DNA of 43,371 bases, from contig DRIG01000062.1 of the NCBI GenBank assembly GCA_011052815.1, forward strand, positions 1-43,371. Direction: 5' to 3'. The translations under genes were made by a program, and so were the position numbers. The notes under the pieces were generated by a model that was given only the letters and a program-made list of their open reading frames with translations, had not been told where the DNA came from and did not search any database. Positions within the stretch are counted from its first letter, which is position 1. Each line of letters starts with the position of its first letter. Of the stretch, positions 32,837 through 39,283 are shown in pieces. The DNA comes from a candidate division WOR-3 bacterium. GTDB taxonomy: Bacteria > Hydrothermota > Tepidihabitantia > SM23-42.

Positions 32837-34176
32837 TTGTTCAATCTCCTTTCATAATCAATAATATAATTTTTTATTCCCTGGAATATGCACTGGGCGA
32901 GTTTCTTTCTGAACGATTTCTGTTTTAAAAGTTTTTCCTCTTCTGGATGGGATATGAAAGCGCATTCAACGAGAACCGCCGGCATAAATGCACCACGCAA
33001 TACATAAAACCCCGCCTGTTTCACACCCCGCGAAGGAATCGATAAATGTTTTTCTGCGCTCTCCTGGATGTACTCGGCGAACCGATTTGATTCCTCTAAA
33101 TACGCGGTCTGTGCGAGATCGATAAGGATATTGCTGACCACATCTGTCGGTTCAATACCGTCGAATTTCAGTGATGCATTTTCCCTCATTGCGACCGCCC
33201 GTGCTTCATTTGTACGTGCCTCGGAAAGAAAGTATGTCTCAAATCCCCTCATCTTTGATTTCTTGGATGAGGCATTGCAATGGATACTTATGAAGAGATC
33301 GGCGCTGTTCCGATTCGCGATATTGGTGCGCGTTTTTAGAGAGATATATTTATCCTTGTCTCTGGTCATAATCACCTTTATATCAAGGGAATCCAGAATC
33401 AATTTCCGCAGATATTTTGCGATCGATAGATTCGCATCCTTCTCATAAAGCCCTCGCCTGCCGACCGCTCCCGGATCAACTCCGCCGTGTCCCGGGTCAA
33501 TTACAATCACATTCACCTTATGGCTTATCTTATGGTAGAAAACCACCTCATTGTTCCGTTCCAGATATGCATTAACATCTTTGACGTCGAATTCCAGCCG
33601 GGTGTAGGTGTTATAGGGAATAACCTTTGCAGCGCTTATTGCACCGACCGGCTTCAGTCTTTCCTTTTTATATCGGCCATCAAGTTCAATCACCGCGCTC
33701 TTCATGAAGAATTGAACGTCAAAATCCACCGGTGTTTTCCAGGAGAACTTCACGATCGTGGAATCCCCTCTCGTCAAAAGGGATATCTTATCGATCGGCG
33801 GTGCTTCTTTTATCTCTTTAATAAAGATCAATTTTTCAAAAACCCCGCCGATTATCGGTATTATTTCATCGGCGGGAAAATATACCTCGCCTTTCATGAA
33901 AATCGGCGGAAACGGCATATTTTTGAAGAGACCGTCATAAAAGATCGTATTTATACCGCCGATGAGTTCAAGACGGTCTTCTCCTGACGTCAGATAGAGT
34001 CGCTGGGTTCTGTTGTCCAGCACATAATTCAAATTCAAAAAATCGGCTACCGGTTTCAACGGCACATAATTCTGAAAGTCGACCTTTTCCGCCTCGACAA
34101 GTATACTGTTGTCATTATATGTTATCTCATACTTATGGGGAAGAAGACAAAAGAGGGAAAAGAGAAACGGTATCAT
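32833..34176 (-). CDS. N-acetylmuramoyl-L-alanine amidase with AMIN-type domain (AmiC-like)
   Basis: A 447-residue periplasmic peptidoglycan amidase. A short signal peptide (about 1-13) is followed by a copper-amine-oxidase-N-like domain (about 16-120), an AMIN-type beta domain (about 128-215) and an Amidase_3 domain (about 222-440). Zinc ligands are H230 in DPGHGG, E245 and H299 in SIHCNA; E404 in VECAFIS is the catalytic Glu. An insertion at about 330-365, containing ILIDLAQTAYLEES, sits where AmiA/B/C carry the autoinhibitory helix that EnvC or NlpD displaces. The divergent locus encodes FtsE, FtsX and EnvC, so this is the probable target. It overlaps smpB (ATGA) and murI by 4 nt each. Confidence 0.93.
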   Translation of the reverse strand: MIPFLFSLFCLLPHKYEITYNDNSILVEAEKVDFQNYVPLKPVADFLNLNYVLDNRTQRLYLTSGEDRLELIGGINTIFYDGLFKNMPFPPIFMKGEVYFPADEIIPIIGGVFEKLIFIKEIKEAPPIDKISLLTRGDSTIVKFSWKTPVDFDVQFFMKSAVIELDGRYKKERLKPVGAISAAKVIPYNTYTRLEFDVKDVNAYLERNNEVVFYHKISHKVNVIVIDPGHGGVDPGAVGRRGLYEKDANLSIAKYLRKLILDSLDIKVIMTRDKDKYISLKTRTNIANRNSADLFISIHCNASSKKSKMRGFETYFLSEARTNEARAVAMRENASLKFDGIEPTDVVSNILIDLAQTAYLEESNRFAEYIQESAEKHLSIPSRGVKQAGFYVLRGAFMPAVLVECAFISHPEEEKLLKQKSFRKKLAQCIFQGIKNYIIDYERRLNN

Positions 34177-34622
34177 CGAACCGCCTTTTTGATCTTATCC
34201 ACCTTACGCTCCATCTCCTGCTTCAACAGCTTCTCTTTCTTGTCGTACAACTTCTTTCTGCGGCAGACACCGAGCGAAACCTTGGCGAATCCCCGGTCAT
34301 TAAAATAGATCTTCAAAGGTATCAATGTATTACCCTTTTGCTGGGTTAAACCGTAAAGCCTTTTGATTTCGTTTTTATGGAGAAGAAGCTTCCGTTTTCG
34401 TTTGGGATTAAGGCGGGCGACGGTACTGAATTTATAGGGTGAGATGTGGAGGTTGATGAGATAGACTTCTCCGTTATAGCACTCGCCGTAGGCGTCACTT
34501 AACGAAACAGCACCCTGTCGTAATGACTTCGCCTCACTGCCTTTCAACACAATACCCGCTTCATAGGTGTCGAGTACGTTATAGTCGTGGAAAGCCCTGC
34601 GGTTAGTAGCAACCACCTTCAT
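34173..34622 (-). CDS. smpB: SsrA-binding protein SmpB
   Basis: A 149-residue SmpB, normal length, partner of tmRNA in rescue of ribosomes stalled on mRNAs without a stop codon. The N-terminus VVATNRRAFHDY, the VLKGSEAKSLRQG block (about 26-38), LHISPY and the basic, lysine-rich C-terminal tail (about 125-149) are typical. The ATG is 5 nt behind a TATAAT box, so the message is predicted leaderless. It leads a six-gene operon that ends with the NFACT gene. No tmRNA gene was found in this window. Confidence 0.97.
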   Translation of the reverse strand: MKVVATNRRAFHDYNVLDTYEAGIVLKGSEAKSLRQGAVSLSDAYGECYNGEVYLINLHISPYKFSTVARLNPKRKRKLLLHKNEIKRLYGLTQQKGNTLIPLKIYFNDRGFAKVSLGVCRRKKLYDKKEKLLKQEMERKVDKIKKAVR

Positions 34623-34627
34623 TGCGT

Positions 34628-34656
34628 ATTATAACTACAATTCACGAAAAAGTCAA
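34628..34656 (-). promoter_or_regulatory. smpB operon promoter, leaderless geometry
   Basis: Minus strand: -35 TTGACT (34651-34656), 17-nt spacer, -10 TATAAT (34628-34633), then 5 nt to the smpB ATG. The divergent ftsE promoter starts 30 nt away. Confidence 0.8.
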
Positions 34657-34686
34657 TGCTCACCTGAAATCAATTTCATTCCATCA

Positions 34687-34714
34687 TTGACAGAATAAGA
34701 AATCTGGTTATATT
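34687..34714 (+). promoter_or_regulatory. ftsEX-envC promoter
   Basis: -35 TTGACA (34687-34692), 16-nt spacer, -10 TATATT (34709-34714), then 8 nt to the ftsE ATG at 34723; at most one or two untranslated nucleotides are expected. Confidence 0.75.
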
Positions 34715-34722
34715 TACATTAA

Positions 34723-35382
34723 ATGATTTCATTCGAGAACGTTACAAAAGTCTATCAAAAGGACTGGGTGGCGCTCCAGGATATCTCTTTCTTCATAGAA
34801 AAAGGAGAATTTGTCTTTATCAACGGACCGACCGGCGCCGGTAAGAGCACCCTTTTGAAATTAATCTACAAAGAGGAAGAACCCACAAAAGGAACGATCA
34901 AAGTGATGGATCAAAATCTCCGATTCGTGAAGAAAAAACATATACCGAAGTTACGGAGAAAGATCGGGGTGATATTCCAGGATTTCAAATTACTCCAGGA
35001 CCGCACCCTTGAAGAAAATGTGGCTTTCGCCCTCGAAGTCACCGATACCCCACCCAGGGATTTACGAAAAAAAATGATGGAGATTTTAACGTATCTCAGA
35101 TTGAGTCATAAAAAATTCTCTTTCCCTTACCAGCTCTCCGGTGGAGAACAACAAAAAGTCGCGATCGCCCGGGCTCTGGTCAGGGATCCCTATATTCTGC
35201 TGGCTGATGAGCCGACCGGAAATCTCGATGCCAAAAGTTCGCAGGAAATCGTAGAGGTGCTGCTCGACATCAACTACAAAGGCACCACCGTACTGATGGC
35301 GACCCACGACTTGAAACTGGTGAAGAAAGTGAAGAAAAGAATGCTGCGTATCGAGAACGCCCGCCTCGTCACCGGGAATTAA
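34723..35382 (+). CDS. ftsE: Cell division ATP-binding protein FtsE
   Basis: A 219-residue ABC ATPase of normal FtsE length. Walker A GPTGAGKST (35-43), signature LSGGEQQ (138-144), Walker B ILLADEPTGNLD (158-169) and the switch His in MATHD are all present. FtsE and FtsX form the membrane complex that couples the division machinery to peptidoglycan hydrolysis through EnvC-type activators. The ftsX gene starts 3 nt after its stop, which separates this gene from LolD/MacB-type ATPases of the same size. Message predicted leaderless. Confidence 0.96.
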   Translation: MISFENVTKVYQKDWVALQDISFFIEKGEFVFINGPTGAGKSTLLKLIYKEEEPTKGTIKVMDQNLRFVKKKHIPKLRRKIGVIFQDFKLLQDRTLEENVAFALEVTDTPPRDLRKKMMEILTYLRLSHKKFSFPYQLSGGEQQKVAIARALVRDPYILLADEPTGNLDAKSSQEIVEVLLDINYKGTTVLMATHDLKLVKKVKKRMLRIENARLVTGN

Positions 35383-35385
35383 CCA

Positions 35386-36234
35386 ATGAGTTTACGTATC
35401 GGCATAAGAGAAGGTTTCCGCACGATAACGAGAAACAGTTCCCTGTTCCTTCTCTCTTTACTTCTGACGTCGATTTCACTCTTTTTATTATCGCTGTTCG
35501 CCCTCGTCACCGTAAATCTCTATTATTTTTTGAACATTCTGGATCAGAAGATAGAAATCATCGCTTTCCTCGACACCAATGCCGATGTCGACGCCCTGAA
35601 ATCGAATATCCTCAAGATAAACGGCGTGAAGGAAGTAATTTACATCTCTTCGGATGAAGCATTGAAAAACCTCCAGAATGAACTGAAGGAAACCGAAGAG
35701 GTATTGAATGTATTTGAAAGAAATCCTCTGCCCGCTTCTTTGCGGATAAAATTGGGGAAAAAATTCCGAAATGCCCGGGGGCTTGAAGAAATAAGCGACA
35801 AGGTCATGCTTCTGCGGGGAATTAAAGAAACGATCTACGGCGGCGAACTTGTCGAACAGCTCAAAAAGATCACCAACATCGTAACCGTATTTGATTTCGG
35901 CCTGCTTCTGATAATCATATTTTCAGTAATATTCGTCATTTTTCAAACAATAAAATTAACGATATTCGCCCGCTCCACTGAGATCGAAATAATGAAGCTG
36001 GTGGGTGCTTCGAACTCCTTCATCGCAATCCCCTTCACGTTTGAAGGAATTGTCCAGGGGATTATCGGTGGAGTGATTGCATTCGTATTGACCGTCATAA
36101 CGAATAAAGCCGCGGTCTCTTTCTTCAGTGAAATCTATTTCCCGCAGTGGTGGTTTCTATTGGGTAATGTCGCTTCCGGTATGATTTTCGGTGTTATAGG
36201 CTCTGCCTTGGCTCTGCGAAGATTCCTGCAATGA
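35386..36234 (+). CDS. ftsX: Cell division membrane protein FtsX
   Basis: A 282-residue FtsX. TM1 is at about 21-46. A periplasmic loop (about 50-165) holds the conserved IIAFLDTNADVDAL and YISSDEAL segments. Three more membrane segments follow (about 170-193, 218-240 and 255-277), with the coupling region STEIEIMKLVGAS between TM2 and TM3. It lacks MacB-like large domains. The stop overlaps the envC start by 4 nt (ATGA), so FtsX and its presumed partner are translationally coupled. Confidence 0.96.
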   Translation: MSLRIGIREGFRTITRNSSLFLLSLLLTSISLFLLSLFALVTVNLYYFLNILDQKIEIIAFLDTNADVDALKSNILKINGVKEVIYISSDEALKNLQNELKETEEVLNVFERNPLPASLRIKLGKKFRNARGLEEISDKVMLLRGIKETIYGGELVEQLKKITNIVTVFDFGLLLIIIFSVIFVIFQTIKLTIFARSTEIEIMKLVGASNSFIAIPFTFEGIVQGIIGGVIAFVLTVITNKAAVSFFSEIYFPQWWFLLGNVASGMIFGVIGSALALRRFLQ

Positions 36235-37340
36235 CCTTCCTATTCATCATCCTTTGTCTCTTTTCCCAGATAACCGAAAAACAGAAAGAACTGGATGCAT
36301 TAAAGACAAAACTCAACACCGTAAGAAATGAAATCAAACAACTGGAAAAGCAGAAAGTGGGGACACTGGCGCGCATCGAAAAGATCGATGAGGTCATTTC
36401 TTTGACCACAAAATACATCGATGAACTCACCTCTCAGGAGAGCAAAGAAAAAACCAGGGTCCGTGAATTGAGCCAGGAGATCGCCAAATTGGAAAAAAAG
36501 ATGACATACAGAAAAGAGGACCTGCGTGACCGCCTTGTTCGGCTCTATAAATGGACGCCCTTTTACAAACTCGAAATTCTCTTCTCTTCAAAATCACTGC
36601 CTGAAATCCTGTCGTCTTCGTATTATCTACAAATTCTGGCGAAAGACGATCAGAAGGCGTTCTTCGAGTTCAAGTCTGATTGGGAACGGTATCTCGTTGA
36701 TAAAAAAATGCGGCAGGAGTTGATCACCACACTGGAACAGAGAAGGCAGGAGAAAGAGAAGGAATTGGCCCGTCTCAGTGAAGAAAGAAAAAAGAAGAAA
36801 GACATCCTTGATAATGTCGCCAAGCAGGAAAAAGAGAAGAAAAAACTGGAAAAAGAACTGAAGAGCGCCCAGCGTAAGCTTGAAGAACTTATCGTGGAGC
36901 TTGAAAAGAAACGCGCCAAGGCAAAAAAGGGTACAAATTATCTGGAAAAACACCGGGGTACGCTTCCCTGGCCGTGTCGTGGAACAGTGGAGACGAAATT
37001 CGGAAAGATCATCCATCCGAAATATAATACCAAGACCAAAAACAACGGCATTGATATCCGTGCCGCATACGGAGATAATGTCCATGCCGTGGCGCCGGGT
37101 AAAGTGGTATATGCAGACCGCTTTATGGGATACGGCAATATGGTGTTGATCGACCATCTCGACGGTTTTTACTCGTTGTACGGTCATCTCGCGGAGATCC
37201 TCGTCGAAACCGGAAGCGAAATAAGTGCAGGAAGAATCATAGGCAGGATCGGAGAAAGCGGCTCTCTGTCCGGGCCGATGTTACATTTTGAATTGCGTAA
37301 AGACGGAAAACCCGTCGACCCCCTCGCTTATTTGAAGTAA
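36231..37340 (+). CDS. envC: Murein hydrolase activator EnvC (coiled coil plus degenerate LytM)
   Basis: A 369-residue periplasmic protein: signal peptide (about 1-13), long coiled coil (about 14-235, with a short break near 105-150), C-terminal LytM/M23 domain (about 243-369). In active M23 peptidases the zinc site is HxGxD plus an HLH near the end. Here the first His is N271 (NNGID, D275 kept) and the first His of HLH is M350 (MLH, H352 kept). The domain should therefore not cut peptidoglycan, as in EnvC and NlpD, which activate amidases. Position directly after ftsEX and near an AmiC-like amidase supports this. It ends 5 nt from the convergent trmI stop. Confidence 0.92.
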   Translation: MTFLFIILCLFSQITEKQKELDALKTKLNTVRNEIKQLEKQKVGTLARIEKIDEVISLTTKYIDELTSQESKEKTRVRELSQEIAKLEKKMTYRKEDLRDRLVRLYKWTPFYKLEILFSSKSLPEILSSSYYLQILAKDDQKAFFEFKSDWERYLVDKKMRQELITTLEQRRQEKEKELARLSEERKKKKDILDNVAKQEKEKKKLEKELKSAQRKLEELIVELEKKRAKAKKGTNYLEKHRGTLPWPCRGTVETKFGKIIHPKYNTKTKNNGIDIRAAYGDNVHAVAPGKVVYADRFMGYGNMVLIDHLDGFYSLYGHLAEILVETGSEISAGRIIGRIGESGSLSGPMLHFELRKDGKPVDPLAYLK

Positions 37341-37345
37341 AGACC

Positions 37346-38164
37346 TTAAAAATCCGACTGAGAGGTTTTTACCCTATACAAAAGTTGACCCCGCACAAGA
37401 TACGCGGTGTGGGTTATGCCGCGCTCCCGTGGTCTCACACCCCGTTCACGCACCAGTATTTCCCGTTCGATTATCTCTTTGACCGTGATGCGGATAAAAT
37501 CATTCTCTTTCAATGTCTCGACCGTTCTCTTCACCTGTTCCATGCTCGGGCTCCAGCTCACCAGATGGTGACCGCTCTTAAGGACGCTGATCGCTTTCGG
37601 GATGACAAACCAGGGCTCGGGTACATCGATGAAGATTGCATCGACATCCTTATCCTGGAAACCGGTCTCTCCTATATCATAATGTCGGAATGTCACATTC
37701 TTCAGATAACCTGCACGTTCGATATTCTTCCGTGCGTTATCAATGAATTCCTCCCGCCGTTCATATGAGTAAACCATTCCATCCGGTGCCACGAACTTCG
37801 CCAGGGTGAGAGCCATTGCACCGCTGCCGGTTCCGATGTCGATCACCCTTGACCCCGGACCGACTGTGGTCTCAAGGAGTAAAGGACCCAGATCCTTGGG
37901 GTATACAATGGTCGTGGTCCTTTTAAGTTTAAAGAGCAGGTCTGCGGTGCAGGGTTTTAAACAGTAAAATTCTTTTCCCAGATGCGTTCGTCCGATGTAA
38001 CCGAACGGCTTGCCGATGACTTCATCCAGCTCCATATTTCCATGGTCTGTGGAGAGTTTCAAGCCGCGTTCGACCGTGACGAGAAATTCCCGTTTTGCAT
38101 CAAGGTGGATAAGAACGAGGGCGCCTGGATTGATTACATTCTTCTTCTCTTCTGTCCTTGACAT
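37346..38164 (-). CDS. trmI: tRNA (adenine-58-N1)-methyltransferase TrmI
   Basis: A 272-residue class I SAM methyltransferase that makes m1A58 in the tRNA T loop. An N-terminal beta domain (about 8-75), with LGKEFYCLKP, precedes the SAM domain; motif I is VIDIGTGSGA (107-116), and DVPEPW (180-185) is the family's motif IV. Length matches bacterial TrmI. It is the last gene of the secA transcript, 18 nt behind the alpha-oxoamine-synthase-like gene, and converges on envC with 5 nt between stops. m1A58 is often linked to growth at high temperature; that the host is thermophilic is inference only. Confidence 0.94.
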   Translation of the reverse strand: MSRTEEKKNVINPGALVLIHLDAKREFLVTVERGLKLSTDHGNMELDEVIGKPFGYIGRTHLGKEFYCLKPCTADLLFKLKRTTTIVYPKDLGPLLLETTVGPGSRVIDIGTGSGAMALTLAKFVAPDGMVYSYERREEFIDNARKNIERAGYLKNVTFRHYDIGETGFQDKDVDAIFIDVPEPWFVIPKAISVLKSGHHLVSWSPSMEQVKRTVETLKENDFIRITVKEIIEREILVRERGVRPRERGITHTAYLVRGQLLYRVKTSQSDF

Positions 38165-38182
38165 GATGCTGTAATGATGGTA

Positions 38183-39283
38183 TCAATCGGAGCTCAGAAT
38201 GCCCAGCTCCTTACCCACTGATTCAAATTTTTCCAGACAGTAATCAATATCATCCTTGCTGTGCTCTACAGAGAGGCATAGTCTGATACGCTCTTTATTC
38301 TGAGCCACGATGATCTGTTCAAAAAACAGCTTCTTGGTGAATTCGCCCGCCTCTTCGTTGTTATTGAACGAAACCACGATGATCGGTGTATCACTGATGG
38401 TTGAAAAACCGATCTGCTTGAGACGGGTGATGAAATACCTGCTGTTCTTCCAGAGTTTTTGAAAGGTGTTCTTATGGTTCTTGCCTGATTTGATGAGCTC
38501 GAGTCCCGTGAGATTCACTGAAAGCATAAACTGGGGAAATGCGGTGATAAGGGCGGAAGTATTTTCTTTTATTTTGTTGACAAGATATCTCTTCGCTCCG
38601 ATATATGTCCCGAACCCGCCCAAAAACTTGTTGAAACTGCCGATCTCGATATTTATCGCATCATAACAATTAAATAAGTCGATGAAACCCCGACCTTCCC
38701 TTCCCAGAAAACCGAAGGAGTTCAATTCATTACCGATGATAACACATTCATTCTCCTGCGCCGTTTTTATCAGGGCGTTCACGGGCCCCACGCTTCCGGT
38801 CCATTCATAGACTCCATCGATGACAATCACCTTTTCACTCTTGGCGCTGAGAAGTTTGTCGAGTTTTTCAAGATCATTATGGTCGTAATATTCGACATTG
38901 CGATACTGCAGTACATTGTTGATGGCCGGCGACGTTTCATAGTCGACGAAAAAAGTCGCTTTCTGGCCGAAGATCGAGAAGACCGCGAAGAGTGCGGAAA
39001 TCTCATCCGGAAACAACAACATCGAATCAATCTTTTTGATCTCAGCCATTGCTTTCTGTAATTCCACCATCACCGGCACACTTCCATTGGCGGGAGCAAT
39101 ACCGGATGCTTCAATCTCCGAGGTGGCGACCTCTTTCAAGTGTTCGCTGTTCTTTAAATGAAAGCAGTCAAAGACCAAAAAATTCAAATATCTTTTATTC
39201 TCGTAGATGAAAAAAGGTGCGGACGGCAGGAAATCAGGAATCTTGCTTTCATCGGAAAAGAGGTGAACCTGATACGGCTTCAT
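38183..39283 (-). CDS. Alpha-oxoamine synthase-like PLP protein with altered active site
   Basis: A 366-residue fold-type I PLP protein similar to glycine C-acetyltransferase and 8-amino-7-oxononanoate synthase. The Schiff-base Lys is K219 in GSFNKFLGGFG. The motif that is normally DEAHSFG reads N185-E-L-N188-SFG, so the Asp that contacts the PLP ring nitrogen and the His next to it are both Asn. The usual PLP-stacking His (in the family HAS-type motif) is also missing around residues 114-121. It may be a non-catalytic or re-purposed member; I would not call it Kbl or BioF. The ATG at 39283 overlaps the secA stop (ATGA) and has GGGAG upstream; an in-frame ATG 21 nt earlier lies inside secA and is less likely. 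Confidence 0.82.
   Translation of the reverse strand: MKPYQVHLFSDESKIPDFLPSAPFFIYENKRYLNFLVFDCFHLKNSEHLKEVATSEIEASGIAPANGSVPVMVELQKAMAEIKKIDSMLLFPDEISALFAVFSIFGQKATFFVDYETSPAINNVLQYRNVEYYDHNDLEKLDKLLSAKSEKVIVIDGVYEWTGSVGPVNALIKTAQENECVIIGNELNSFGFLGREGRGFIDLFNCYDAINIEIGSFNKFLGGFGTYIGAKRYLVNKIKENTSALITAFPQFMLSVNLTGLELIKSGKNHKNTFQKLWKNSRYFITRLKQIGFSTISDTPIIVVSFNNNEEAGEFTKKLFFEQIIVAQNKERIRLCLSVEHSKDDIDYCLEKFESVGKELGILSSD

Noticed and set aside
33487..33987. 166-codon open frame antisense to the amidase gene
   Set aside because: Falls inside the AMIN and catalytic coding region; no supporting signals.
36627..37187. 186-codon open frame antisense to envC
   Set aside because: Phe/Leu-rich shadow of the Lys/Glu-rich coiled coil; not a real membrane protein.
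36231..37340. Active M23 endopeptidase
   Set aside because: Two of the metal/catalytic His positions are Asn and Met.
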